64,000 nucleotides of DNA, from NCBI GenBank assembly GCA_019635585.1, contig JAHBZE010000002.1:1169259-1233258 (forward strand), given 5' to 3'. Source of the stretch: Xanthobacteraceae bacterium (lineage in GTDB: Bacteria > Pseudomonadota > Alphaproteobacteria > Rhizobiales > Xanthobacteraceae). Made by a program: the position numbers and the translations under genes. The notes beneath the pieces are model-generated. The model searched no databases. It was not told the origin of the DNA and worked only from the letters and a program-made list of their open reading frames with translations. This document shows positions 21,552 to 30,435 of the stretch, piece by piece (the stretch's first letter is position 1; the number at the start of each line of letters is the position of its first letter).

Positions 21552-22574
21552 ATGCAGAAGCCCGAGAAAAGCCCCGCGACCACGGCCTCCTCGCCGCATA
21601 TCGCGGTCGCGTTGCGCACCCTGACCACCGAGGCAAACGGCCTTGGCGCGCTCTCCGCCGCCTTCTCCGGAGACCTCGGCCATAGCTTCTCGGCAGCCGT
21701 CGAAAAAATCCGCACCGTCTCCGGCCAGCACGGCGGACAGGGCCGCGTGATTGTGACCGGCATGGGCAAGAGCGGCCATATCGGCCGCAAGATCGCGTCC
21801 ACCTTGTCCTCGACCGGCACGCCCGCTTATTTCGTGCATCCCGGCGAAGCGAGCCACGGCGACCTCGGCGTCATCTCCGACAAAAGCGACATCATTCTCG
21901 CGCTGTCATGGTCCGGTGAAACCGCGGAGCTTCGCGATCTCATCGACTATGCGAAACGCTTTCGCGTACCGCTGATCGCGATCACCTCGCAGCCCGCTTC
22001 CGCGCTCGCGCAGGCCGCCGATATCGCGCTCATTCTTCCGGCAGCACCCGAAGCCTGCCCGAACGGCCTTGCACCGACGACCTCGACCTTGATGCAGCTC
22101 GCGCTTGGCGACGCACTCGCGGTGGCACTTCTTGAAAGCCGCGGCTTCACCGCGCTCGATTTCAAGGCTCTGCATCCGGGCGGCAAACTCGGCGCAAGCC
22201 TCACCTTCATCCGCGACGTAATGCACGAGGGAGAGAAACTTCCGCTCGTGCGTCTTGGCACCCCGATGTCGAGCGCGATCGTGGAAATGTCGGCCAAAGG
22301 CTTCGGCTGCGTCGGCGTATTGAACGAAACCGGCGATCTTGCGGGCATCGTCACCGACGGCGACCTTCGCCGTCATATGCGGCCCGACCTCCTGACCTCG
22401 AAGGTCGAGGACGTCATGACGAAAAACCCGAAGTCCGCGAAGCCGGATCAACTCGCGCTCGAAGTGCTGGAGACGCTGAACGCCTCCAACATCACCGCGT
22501 TGTTCGTGGTTGAAAATAAAAAGCCGCGCGGCCTCGTGCATCTGCACGATCTGTTGCGGATCGGCGTCGCTTAA
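21552..22574 (+). CDS. kdsD: Arabinose-5-phosphate isomerase (KpsF/GutQ family)
   Basis: Interconverts ribulose 5-phosphate and arabinose 5-phosphate, the first step to the lipopolysaccharide sugar KDO. 340 residues from the ATG at 21552. The SIS domain holds VTGMGKSGHIGRKIAST, EASHGDLG and LSWSGETAEL. HPGGKLG marks the family, and two CBS domains follow (about residues 205-335), containing VTDGDLRRHM and VVENKKPRGLVHLHDLLRIG. An in-frame upstream ATG at 21471 would add an arginine/proline-rich leader and is unlikely. No capsule genes are nearby, which supports the housekeeping KdsD role. Confidence 0.92.
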   Translation: MQKPEKSPATTASSPHIAVALRTLTTEANGLGALSAAFSGDLGHSFSAAVEKIRTVSGQHGGQGRVIVTGMGKSGHIGRKIASTLSSTGTPAYFVHPGEASHGDLGVISDKSDIILALSWSGETAELRDLIDYAKRFRVPLIAITSQPASALAQAADIALILPAAPEACPNGLAPTTSTLMQLALGDALAVALLESRGFTALDFKALHPGGKLGASLTFIRDVMHEGEKLPLVRLGTPMSSAIVEMSAKGFGCVGVLNETGDLAGIVTDGDLRRHMRPDLLTSKVEDVMTKNPKSAKPDQLALEVLETLNASNITALFVVENKKPRGLVHLHDLLRIGVA

Positions 22575-22577
22575 CAG

Positions 22578-23021
22578 TTAAGACGCGGGCGAGACGATCA
22601 GCGTCGCGCCGTCGGTACGGTCCACTTTCACTTTCGTTCCCGCCGGACAATCCGGGCCGGTTACGCGCCAGGTGGAATCGTCCACCCGCACGCGGCCCGC
22701 GCCGTGCACGATCGGCTCGTCGAGCGTGAACACGCGGCCGATCAGCGCATCGTGCCTCCGGTTGAGAAACGGCTTGTCGGAATCGACCTGCCCGCCCGGC
22801 TGAAATTTCCGGCCAAGCAATACCGAAATCACTGACAGGATCGCAAACACGACGACCTGCACCTGCCAGCCGATCGGAATGATGAAGCTGATGACGCCGG
22901 TCGCGATTGCGGCAAGCCCGAGCCAGAGCATGAAGATACCGGGCGTCATCACCTCGAGCACGAGCAGAATGCCGCCGAGGATGAACCAGTTCCAGACGCC
23001 GAGTTGCGTGAAAATATTCAT
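22578..23021 (-). CDS. NfeD family protein
   Basis: A 147-residue inner membrane protein with three hydrophobic segments in the first 70 residues (WFILGGILLVLEVMTPGIFMLWLGLAAIATGVI region) and a C-terminal OB-fold domain (DALIGRVFTLDEPIVHGAGRVRVDD). NfeD proteins pair with SPFH/stomatin proteins, and the partner gene lies directly upstream with a 12-bp gap. Such pairs organise membrane microdomains and sometimes support proteolytic quality control. The short form without the ClpP-like protease domain is present here. Confidence 0.88.
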   Translation of the reverse strand: MNIFTQLGVWNWFILGGILLVLEVMTPGIFMLWLGLAAIATGVISFIIPIGWQVQVVVFAILSVISVLLGRKFQPGGQVDSDKPFLNRRHDALIGRVFTLDEPIVHGAGRVRVDDSTWRVTGPDCPAGTKVKVDRTDGATLIVSPAS

Positions 23022-23033
23022 CGCGGGAGATCC

Positions 23034-23999
23034 CTATGCGCCGGAGCGGCGCGGGCCGGTCGGCGAATTGCCCGCACCCGGGCGATCGTCGCCGAACACA
23101 GATTTCGAAAGCTCCGCAATGCCGCCGAGCGAGCCGAGGATCGCGGTCGCCTCATAAGGCAACATGAAGACTTTCTGGTTCGGCGACATCGCGAACTGCT
23201 CCATCGCTTTCACGTATTTTTCGGCGATGTAATAGTTCAGCGCTGAGGCTTGTCCGCCCGCGACCGCTTGCGAAAGCACGGTGGTAGCTTTCGCATCTGC
23301 CTCGGCAAGGCGCTCGCGTGCCTCGGCGTCGCGAAACGCGGCCTCGCGGCGGCCTTCGGCCTCGAGAATGCGCGCCTGCTTCTCGCCTTCGGCGCGAAGA
23401 ATTTCCGACTGCCGCTGGCCTTCGGCCTCGAGCACCACCGCGCGCTTGTCGCGTTCGGCTTTCATCTGCCGGCCCATCGCCGCAACCAGATCCGCCGGCG
23501 GCACGATGTCCTTGATTTCGACGCGGGTGATCTTGATGCCCCACACCGCCGAGGCGGCGTCCACCACCTTGAGCAGCCGGTCGTTGATCTCGTCGCGGTG
23601 CGAAAGCAGCATGTCGAGATCCATCGAACCCATGACCGTACGGATATTGGTCATGATGAGGTTCAGAATCGCGAGATTGAGATTGGTGATTTCATAGCTC
23701 GCGCGCGCGGCGTCGAACACCTGGAAGAAGGCGACGCCGTCGACCGCAACGGTCGCGTTGTCCTTGGTGATGACATCCTGCGTCGGGATGTCGATCACCT
23801 GCTCCATCATGTTCACCTTCGCGCCGATGCGGTCGATGAAGGGGACGATGAAGTTGAGGCCCGAGGTCAGCGTATTCGTATATTTGCGGAAGCGCTCGAC
23901 CGTGAAGTGATAGCCCTGCGGCACCGTCTTTACGCCGGCAAAAACGGTGGCGATCGCCAGGATCAGAATGACCACGACGAAAATGCTGAAGCCGTCCAT
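23034..23999 (-). CDS. SPFH/stomatin domain protein (QmcA-like)
   Basis: A 321-residue membrane-anchored protein. It has an N-terminal hydrophobic anchor (IFVVVILILAIATVFAGV), an SPFH domain (about 25-190, with GYHFTVERFRKYTNTL and ITRVEIKDIVPP), then a long Ala/Glu/Arg coiled coil (about 195-260) with repeated EAEGQRQSEILRAEGEKQ-type repeats, and a short Pro/Gly-rich tail. It is co-transcribed with the NfeD gene. SPFH proteins assemble into large membrane rings that scaffold proteases or lipid domains. Confidence 0.9.
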   Translation of the reverse strand: MDGFSIFVVVILILAIATVFAGVKTVPQGYHFTVERFRKYTNTLTSGLNFIVPFIDRIGAKVNMMEQVIDIPTQDVITKDNATVAVDGVAFFQVFDAARASYEITNLNLAILNLIMTNIRTVMGSMDLDMLLSHRDEINDRLLKVVDAASAVWGIKITRVEIKDIVPPADLVAAMGRQMKAERDKRAVVLEAEGQRQSEILRAEGEKQARILEAEGRREAAFRDAEARERLAEADAKATTVLSQAVAGGQASALNYYIAEKYVKAMEQFAMSPNQKVFMLPYEATAILGSLGGIAELSKSVFGDDRPGAGNSPTGPRRSGA

Positions 24000-24191
24000 G
24001 AAGCGCCTCCCCGCGCGAATATCCGGAGCTTTCGAATTAACATGGCGCGGCCCCGCCGCGCCCGCAAGTATCGCCGATTCTCACGATTTCGTCAGAGCTT
24101 TGCCGCCGTCGTGGAAGGGTTCGATTTTGGCCGCGCGGCGATATAGAAGAGCGGCACCGCCTATTCGGGGACAGAACGGTAACAGCCGGTC

Positions 24192-25727
24192 ATGCTTTCA
24201 CGCCGCGCATTTCTCACAAGCCTTTCGGCACTCTTCGGCTCGCTCGCGTCATGGCGCCCGGGCTGGGCGCAGCCGGTGGCATCGACCAGGATCACATTCG
24301 TTCTGTTCAACGATTTCTACATCATGAACGAACAAATGCTGCCAGACGGCAAAACGCGCGGCGGCTTTGCGCGGCTCGCGAGCGTTGTGAAGAACGAACG
24401 CGCGAAGAACCGCAACGTGATCGTGGCGCATGGCGGCGACACCCTCTCGCCGTCGCTGATGTCGGGCTTCGACCGCGGCAAGCACATCGTGACGCTGACG
24501 AACTTGATCGCGCCGGATATTTTCGTCGCGGGCAATCACGAATTCGATTTCGGCCGTGATGTGTTTCTAGAGCGCATGGGCGAGGCAAAGTTTCCGCTCT
24601 ATGGCGCGAACCTGCGGCTCGCGAATGGCGAGCCAATACCGGGCCACAAGGACAATGCGATCTTCGATTTCGACGGCGTGAAGCTCGGGCTCACCGGGAT
24701 CGCTTACGAAAAATCCGCGCGTCTCTCTTCGCCCGAAGACCTGAAATTTCTGCCCTGCGTCGATACTACGAAGGAACAGGCCGCGCTTCTGAGGAAACAG
24801 GGAGCGGATTTCGTCTGCGCGGTCCTGCATTGCGATCGCGGCGACGCGTTTCTCCTGCAATTCGCGCAGGCCGCCGAGCTGCTGCTCACCGGACATACTC
24901 ACGATCTCTTCGTGCAATATGACGGTCAGGTCGCAATCGTGGAGTCGGGTTACGACGCTTTCTTCGTCACCTGCATAGACATCGATATTCAGGTCGGAGC
25001 GCGCGACGGCAAGCGCGTCACCACATGGTGGCCGAAATTCCGTGTGATCGACACCGCCGACGTGACTCCCGATCCGGAAGTCGCTGGGGCGGTCGCGCGC
25101 TTTCAGGAAGATTTCTCGCGCGAGACCGAGGTGGCGATCGCGAAAACCGAAGTCGAACTCGACAGCCGCAACGCGACCATCCGCACGCGCGAAGCCGCGA
25201 TCGGCAATCTCTTTGCCGACGCCATGCGGATTTCGATGAAAGCCGACGCCGCGGTGATCAACGGCGGCGGCATCCGCTCCGGCAAAGTCTATGCACCGGG
25301 CACGATGATTACGCTCAAAGACATTCTGGCCGAATTGCCCTTCAACAACCGTGTGGTCGTGATCGAGATTACTGGAGCGGCATTGCTGGAAGCGATGGAA
25401 AACGGTCTCGCACAGGTGCCGGTGCCCGCAGGCCGTTTCCCGCAGGTTTCGGGAATTAAGATCGTGTTCGACCCGAAGTTGCCGATCCGGAAGCGCGTGC
25501 TTTCGCTCGAAGTCGCGGGCAAGCCGGTCGAACCGGAGAAAATCTACCGGATCGCGATCCTCGACTTCCTCGCGCGCGGCGGCGACGATTACACAACCTT
25601 CCGCGCGGCCAAGCGCGTGACGCCCGATGCTGACGCGCCACTGCTGGCAAACGAAGTCGCAAAATATCTGAAGTCGCTCGGCGCTATAAAAACGACCGTC
25701 GAAGGCCGAATCGTCGTCGCGCTTTGA
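24192..25727 (+). CDS. Tat-exported bifunctional metallophosphatase / 5'-nucleotidase family protein
   Basis: A 511-residue periplasmic enzyme with a twin-arginine signal (SRRAFLTSLSALFGSLAS). The calcineurin-like domain shows AHGGDTLSPSLMSGF, GNHEFDFG, LHCDRGD and LLTGHTHDL. The C-terminal 5'-nucleotidase domain has NLFADAMR, AVINGGGIRSG and LPFNNRVVVIEITGAALLEAMENG. The first metal motif, usually NDxH, reads NDFYIM, so one expected histidine is a tyrosine. Probable substrates are nucleotides or cyclic nucleotides. Monocistronic, convergent with the phenylacetate-CoA-ligase-like gene. Confidence 0.85.
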   Translation: MLSRRAFLTSLSALFGSLASWRPGWAQPVASTRITFVLFNDFYIMNEQMLPDGKTRGGFARLASVVKNERAKNRNVIVAHGGDTLSPSLMSGFDRGKHIVTLTNLIAPDIFVAGNHEFDFGRDVFLERMGEAKFPLYGANLRLANGEPIPGHKDNAIFDFDGVKLGLTGIAYEKSARLSSPEDLKFLPCVDTTKEQAALLRKQGADFVCAVLHCDRGDAFLLQFAQAAELLLTGHTHDLFVQYDGQVAIVESGYDAFFVTCIDIDIQVGARDGKRVTTWWPKFRVIDTADVTPDPEVAGAVARFQEDFSRETEVAIAKTEVELDSRNATIRTREAAIGNLFADAMRISMKADAAVINGGGIRSGKVYAPGTMITLKDILAELPFNNRVVVIEITGAALLEAMENGLAQVPVPAGRFPQVSGIKIVFDPKLPIRKRVLSLEVAGKPVEPEKIYRIAILDFLARGGDDYTTFRAAKRVTPDADAPLLANEVAKYLKSLGAIKTTVEGRIVVAL

Positions 25728-25733
25728 CCAGCG

Positions 25734-26972
25734 TTATGCGCGCTCGTCCGAAATTACCTTGCCATCGTTCGGGAGCGAACCGACCGCGACGATCTCGACC
25801 TTGCCCTTGAGCTTGGTCACCGCTTGTAGCGTCGCCGCGACCTTCTCCGGCAGATCTGCGCCGCCATTCGCGCTTTCGGCGCGCAAGGTCATGGCGTCCT
25901 GCTCATTCTCGCGCGTCACCACGAGACGAAGCTTCTTCAAAGCGGGATGCTGGCGCGACAGTTCGGCGATCTGCTCGGGCCGCACGAACATGCCCTTGAT
26001 CTTGGCGGTTTGATCGGCGCGGCCCATCCAGCCCTTGATCCGCGCGTTCGTCCGGCCGCAGGGCGAGGTACCTTTCATGAAGGCGGAAAGATCGCCGAGT
26101 GCGAGCCGGATCCAGGGATGATGCTCGTTGAACGAGGTCACGACGATTTCGCCGACCTCGCCCTCGCCGACCGGATCGCCGGTACCGGGCCGCACGATTT
26201 CGACCAGCACATCTTCATTCACGATCAGGCCTTCACGCGCCTGCGACTCGTAAGCGACGACGCCGAGATCGGCGGTCGCATAGGTCTGGTAAGCGTCGAT
26301 GCCGCGCGATTTGATTTCGGCCTGCAACGACGGCGGAAACGCAGCGCCCGAAACCAGCGCCTTCCTGATGCAGGAAACGTCGCGGTTTGCTGTCTTCGCG
26401 GCATCGAGCAGGATTTTCAAAAAGTCCGGCGTGCCGGTGTAAGCGACCGGCTGCAGCTGCGCGATCATCTCGAGTTGCATCTCGGTCTGTCCCGGCCCCG
26501 CCGGGATCACCGGACAGCCGAGCGTGCGCGCCGCCGAGTCGAGAATGAAACCGCCCGGCGTCATGTGATAGGAAAACGTGTTCAGCACGATGTCGCCGGG
26601 GCGAAAACCTGCCGCGAACAGCGAACGCGCGGCGCACCACGGATCTTTCTCGGTCCCCTCCGGTTCGAAGATCGGACCCGGCGACGTGAAGAGGCGCCCG
26701 AAAGTGGAAACCGGTGACGGAACGAAGCCCGCGAACGGTGGCGACGCCTTCTGCATCTGCGGCAGCGCGGATTTGCGCATCACGGGAAGCTTCGCAAGCG
26801 CCTCGCGCGAATTGATCGCGGCCGCGTCGACGCCCTTCAAATGTTCGCGCCAACCGGGCGCTTTTAACGCCGCGGCAAGAAGCGCGGGCAGCCGCGCCAT
26901 CAAATCGCGCTCGCGCGCGTCATGCGAACGGGTTTCGAGTTCGTCGTAATGCCCGGCCATTGTAGCGCTCAC
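25734..26972 (-). CDS. Phenylacetate-CoA ligase family protein
   Basis: A 412-residue adenylate-forming enzyme related to PaaK, which activates arylacetic acids to CoA thioesters with ATP. Recognisable parts are the N-terminal MPVMRKSALPQMQ-type region, FSYHMTPGGFILDSAARTLGCPVIPAGPGQTEMQL, LVSGAAFPPSLQAEI, YQTYATADLGVVAYE and the C-terminal GWMGRADQTAKIKGMFVRPEQIAEL. The P-loop is weak, as in distant PaaK relatives. A GTG start at 26972 overlaps the livF stop by 4 bp (GTGA), so it is the last gene of the ligase-liv unit. The true substrate is unproven. Confidence 0.8.
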   Translation of the reverse strand: MSATMAGHYDELETRSHDARERDLMARLPALLAAALKAPGWREHLKGVDAAAINSREALAKLPVMRKSALPQMQKASPPFAGFVPSPVSTFGRLFTSPGPIFEPEGTEKDPWCAARSLFAAGFRPGDIVLNTFSYHMTPGGFILDSAARTLGCPVIPAGPGQTEMQLEMIAQLQPVAYTGTPDFLKILLDAAKTANRDVSCIRKALVSGAAFPPSLQAEIKSRGIDAYQTYATADLGVVAYESQAREGLIVNEDVLVEIVRPGTGDPVGEGEVGEIVVTSFNEHHPWIRLALGDLSAFMKGTSPCGRTNARIKGWMGRADQTAKIKGMFVRPEQIAELSRQHPALKKLRLVVTRENEQDAMTLRAESANGGADLPEKVAATLQAVTKLKGKVEIVAVGSLPNDGKVISDERA

Positions 26973-27802
26973 GCAAGCCAGCGCTTGCGGCGCTTGTAAT
27001 GCTTCACGTCGCGGAAGGATTTGCGCCCCGCGCCGGAGACGCCGAGATAAAATTCCTTAACATCCTCATTGTCGCGCAGCGACGCAGTATCGCCATCGAG
27101 CACGATGCGGCCGTTTTCCAGAATGTAGCCGTATTGCGCGTATTTCAGCGCCATGTTTGTGTTCTGCTCCGCGAGCAGGAAGGTAACGCCTTCCTTGTCG
27201 TTGAGGTCCTTCACGATGTCGAAAATTTCCTCGACGATCTGCGGCGCAAGACCCATCGAAGGCTCATCGAGCAGAATCATCTTCGGGCGCGACATCAATG
27301 CACGGCCGATCGCGCACATCTGCTGCTCGCCGCCCGAAGTATAGCCGGCAAGCGAATTTTTTCGCTCGCGGAGCCGCGGGAAATATTCGTAAACACGCTC
27401 CATGTCGCGCCTGATCGCGGCACGGCCGTCGGGCCGCGTGAACGCGCCGGTGAGCAAATTTTCCTCGATGGTGAGATGGGCGAAACAATGCCGCCCTTCC
27501 ATTACCTGGATGCATCCCTGACGCACGAGTTCGTTGGGCGACAGGTCATGAATTTCCTTACCATCAAAGATAATCGAGCCCTTTGAAACTTCTCCGCGCT
27601 CGGCATGGAGGAGATTTGAAATGGCCTTCAGCGTTGTGGTCTTGCCCGCGCCGTTCGCGCCTAAGATCGCGACGATGCCTTTCTTCGGCACGTTCAGCGA
27701 AACACCCTTGAGCACGAGAATCACGTGATCGTAGATCACCTCGATATTATTGATCGAGAGAATGGCGTCGCTGGTTGCGGGAGTGGGGGCACTCGCGGAC
27801 AT
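26969..27802 (-). CDS. livF: ABC transporter ATP-binding protein, LivF type
   Basis: A 277-residue ATPase of the branched-chain amino acid (HAAT) importer family. Walker A is GANGAGKTTT (about 48-57), the signature TSGGEQQMCAIGRALM, and Walker B MILLDEPSMGLAP. The C-terminus is longer than ordinary LivF and ends basic (SFRDVKHYKRRKRWLA). Encoded after the binding protein and translationally coupled to the PaaK-like ligase. With the acyl-CoA synthetase at the operon head, the substrate is more likely an aromatic or other organic acid than leucine. Confidence 0.88.
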   Translation of the reverse strand: MSASAPTPATSDAILSINNIEVIYDHVILVLKGVSLNVPKKGIVAILGANGAGKTTTLKAISNLLHAERGEVSKGSIIFDGKEIHDLSPNELVRQGCIQVMEGRHCFAHLTIEENLLTGAFTRPDGRAAIRRDMERVYEYFPRLRERKNSLAGYTSGGEQQMCAIGRALMSRPKMILLDEPSMGLAPQIVEEIFDIVKDLNDKEGVTFLLAEQNTNMALKYAQYGYILENGRIVLDGDTASLRDNEDVKEFYLGVSGAGRKSFRDVKHYKRRKRWLA

Positions 27803-27830
27803 TTCTTGAAATCCCTTCGGGAAGAGAATG

Positions 27831-27858
27831 CCCCGCCCTCCGTTGCCGGAGGACGGGG
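27831..27858 (-). terminator. Hairpin after the binding-protein gene
   Basis: CCCCGCCCTCCG (27831-27842) pairs with CGGAGGACGGGG (27847-27858) with one mismatch and a TTGC loop, between the binding-protein stop and livF. Such stems after binding-protein genes usually stabilise the upstream message and limit read-through. The minus-strand continuation CATTCTCTTCCC is only weakly U-rich. Confidence 0.5.
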
Positions 27859-27871
27859 ATCGCGCTCGTGG

Positions 27872-29203
27872 TTAGGACGGCTTGTCGCAGCTTTCGGTGC
27901 GCTTCGGCCAGCCGGCGTTCTTCTTCACGTAGTCGTCGGCGGCAGCCTTGAGCAACGGCAGCACGTCATCCTTGAGGGGCTGGATCCAGTCGGAGATCTT
28001 GACCCACTTGGTACCGTCCCACTGCTGCATGTACGCAGGCTGGTGGCCGTTGTGATCGGCACAGCTCAGCGCGACCGGCGAACCGAAGCCTTCGAGACCG
28101 AGCTCCTTCCAGCGCTGCGCGCTGATTGTGAGCGTCTCTAGACCGCGGCGAACGTCCTCGCCGGTGACCACCTTCTTGCCGGTGATCTTCTGCGCGTTGC
28201 GGATTGCTTCCGCGATCAGCACCGAGTTGTAGATGCCCTTGTTGTAGTGGGCCTCCCCAACGCGGTCCTTCTCGGCCTGGCTCTTACCCTTCGACACGAC
28301 ATGCTTGATGATGTCCTGGATCGCCGGGTAGTTGCTGCCAACTGCAGTGAAGTTGAGCGTGGTGTAGCCCTTGGCTTCCCCACCCGTGGGACGTGCGTCG
28401 TCCTCACCGCCCGACCACCAGATGCCGATGAACTTGTCCATCGGATACTTGATGCGCGCGGCTTCCTTCACCGCGGTCGGGTTCATCGCGCCCCAGCCCC
28501 ACATGATCATGTAGTCCGGCTTGTCCTTGCGGACGTTGAGCCACTGGCCCGACTGGTTCTGCATTTCAGCCGGCGGCACCGGATACATTTTCACTTCGAA
28601 GCCGTACTTCTTGGCGAAGCTCTCGAGCAGCGGAATCGGCTCGCGGCCGTAGCCGCCGTCGAAGAAGAGGTAGCCGATGGTCTTGCCCTTGAGCTTCTGG
28701 AGACCACCTTCCTTGCTGCCGATGTAGCTGATCGCCATTGACAGGCCGTCCCAATATGTCGCCGGCGGATTGAACACCCACGGGAAGGTGTCACCGACCG
28801 CCGAGGCCGAGAGTCCGTAGGCCATCGACAGGATCGGAATCTTGTCGACCGAAGCGCGCGGAATCAGCGGCAGCGTGATGCCGGTGGACCAGGGCCCGAC
28901 GACAACCGGGTTCTTTACTTTGGTTGATTCGTAGCAGGCGAGGCCCTTTTCGGTGTTGTAGCCCGTCTCGCATTCTTCGATGACGAGCTTTACGCCGCCG
29001 ATGCCGCCGTCGCGTTCGTTGAGCATGTTCAGGTAGTCGACCATGCCGTTCGCAATCGGGATGCCCGAGTTCGCGAACGGACCCGTGCGGTAGGTAAACA
29101 ACGGAATATAGATCGAGTCCTGCGCGGAGGCGCTCGAGACGAGGGCGGGAGTTACCGCCGTCGCCGCAAGCACCGCGCCGACCAGAAGTCCTTTCATTCG
29201 CAT
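27872..29203 (-). CDS. ABC transporter substrate-binding protein, LivK type
   Basis: A 443-residue periplasmic binding protein of the type I (leucine-binding-like) fold. Signal peptide MRMKGLLVGAVLAATAVTPALVSSASAQ. The mature protein begins DSIYIPLFTYRTGPFANSG with the usual first-lobe pattern, and ..GKTIGYLFFDGGYGREPIPLLESFAKKYGFEV.. marks the second lobe. It is longer than LivK (about 370), with a C-terminal extension ending in a Lys/Asp-rich tail. GAGGAAAG lies before the ATG. It sits between livM and livF, flanked by hairpins on both sides, which fits the high expression typical of binding proteins. Confidence 0.88.
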   Translation of the reverse strand: MRMKGLLVGAVLAATAVTPALVSSASAQDSIYIPLFTYRTGPFANSGIPIANGMVDYLNMLNERDGGIGGVKLVIEECETGYNTEKGLACYESTKVKNPVVVGPWSTGITLPLIPRASVDKIPILSMAYGLSASAVGDTFPWVFNPPATYWDGLSMAISYIGSKEGGLQKLKGKTIGYLFFDGGYGREPIPLLESFAKKYGFEVKMYPVPPAEMQNQSGQWLNVRKDKPDYMIMWGWGAMNPTAVKEAARIKYPMDKFIGIWWSGGEDDARPTGGEAKGYTTLNFTAVGSNYPAIQDIIKHVVSKGKSQAEKDRVGEAHYNKGIYNSVLIAEAIRNAQKITGKKVVTGEDVRRGLETLTISAQRWKELGLEGFGSPVALSCADHNGHQPAYMQQWDGTKWVKISDWIQPLKDDVLPLLKAAADDYVKKNAGWPKRTESCDKPS

Positions 29204-29340
29204 TTTCTTTCCTCCTCAACTTTTTCCGGAAGACGATTTGCCCGCTTCCGGTCTTCTCGTACCGGCGTCTGGCGAAGACGCCGTTATTGCCGCGAAATAT
29301 GAGGTCTGCAGCGCCTCACAGATCGCGGGAATTCGCGCCC
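29204..29340 (-). promoter_or_regulatory. Gap between livM and the binding-protein gene, with a hairpin
   Basis: 137 bp without a gene. CGGCGTC (29263-29269) and GACGCCG (29277-29283) form a 7-bp stem. No clear promoter is visible. The hairpin may protect the downstream binding-protein transcript after processing. Confidence 0.35.
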
Positions 29341-30417
29341 CTAATAGGGGTAGGGCCAGACGCGGAGCTTCTGCTTCGCGATCTGCCAGAGCCGTGCAAG
29401 CCCGTGCGGCTCGACGATCAGGAAAAAGATGATCAGCGCGCCGACGATCATGAAAGAGATGTGCTCGGCAGTCGCCGACTGGATCGGCAGGCCGAGCCCG
29501 GCCATGAAATGCGGCAGCAGGATCGGCAGCGTGAAAATCAACGCCGCGCCCAGGAACGAACCGAGCAAGCTCCCGAGGCCGCCAACGATCACCATCGACA
29601 GCACCGCAAAGCTCTGGTTGATTGAGAATGCAGTCGCTTCCGCGCTTCCATAATAGAGAAACACGAGCAGCGCGCCGGCGACGCCGCAATAGAAAGAAGA
29701 AACCGCGAAGGCAAGCAGCTTCGTGTTCAAAAGCCGCACGCCCATGAGCTCGGCCGCGATGTCCATGTCGCGCACCGCCATCCACATGCGCCCGATGCGG
29801 CCGCGCACGAGGTTCGACGCGATCCAGGTCATTAGCACGACGATCGTGAGCACCACGAAATAGCGCGTCTGCGGCGTCGCTTCGGGGCCGGTTACTGGAA
29901 TGCCGAACAGCGAACGCCGCGGCACTTCAATCGCATTCGAGAGATTGTAGTTCACGAGCCAGGGAATGCGGATGAAGCACCACTGCAAGAAGAACTGCGA
30001 AGCGAGTGTCGCCACCGCGAGATAGAAGCCCTTGATGCGCAAGGACGGCAGGCCGAACACGACGCCGATCGCCGCCGAAAAGAAGCCAGAGCAGATCACC
30101 CAAACAAGGACATTCACATCCGGGAATGTGGTGGTCAGCTTGTAGCAAGCATAGGCGCCAACACCCATGAAACCGCCGGTGCCGAGCGAAAGCAGTCCCG
30201 TATATCCAGTCAGAATGTTCAGCCCGATCGTCGCCAGCGCGAAGACCAGGAACGGAATCATGATCGCGTGCAGCAGGAAGTTGTTGCCGACGAAGGGAAC
30301 GACCGCGAACGCAATGATCAGGATGATTAAGATGCCGATCCGGTCCTGCAGGATCGGAAACACCGCCATATCGTCGCGGTAGTTGGTCTTGAATTGTCCG
30401 GCTTCGCGGTAAAGCAT
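29341..30417 (-). CDS. livM: ABC transporter permease, LivM type
   Basis: A 358-residue inner membrane permease with about nine hydrophobic segments. The N-terminal hydrophilic start is MLYREAGQFKTNYRDDM. The family-specific stretch LNILTGYTGLLSLGTGGFMGVGAYA is followed by GLPSLRIKGFYLAVATLASQFF and VRGRIGRMWMAVRDMDIAAELMGVRL, the loop that contacts the ATPases. It forms the channel with LivH. 18-bp gap after livH. Confidence 0.9.
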   Translation of the reverse strand: MLYREAGQFKTNYRDDMAVFPILQDRIGILIILIIAFAVVPFVGNNFLLHAIMIPFLVFALATIGLNILTGYTGLLSLGTGGFMGVGAYACYKLTTTFPDVNVLVWVICSGFFSAAIGVVFGLPSLRIKGFYLAVATLASQFFLQWCFIRIPWLVNYNLSNAIEVPRRSLFGIPVTGPEATPQTRYFVVLTIVVLMTWIASNLVRGRIGRMWMAVRDMDIAAELMGVRLLNTKLLAFAVSSFYCGVAGALLVFLYYGSAEATAFSINQSFAVLSMVIVGGLGSLLGSFLGAALIFTLPILLPHFMAGLGLPIQSATAEHISFMIVGALIIFFLIVEPHGLARLWQIAKQKLRVWPYPY

Positions 30418-30435
30418 TTTTCTACGAAGCTCCCC

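Noticed and set aside
23250..24146. Plus-strand open frame antisense to the SPFH gene
   Set aside because: Arg/His-rich shadow of the coiled-coil coding sequence; no start signal.
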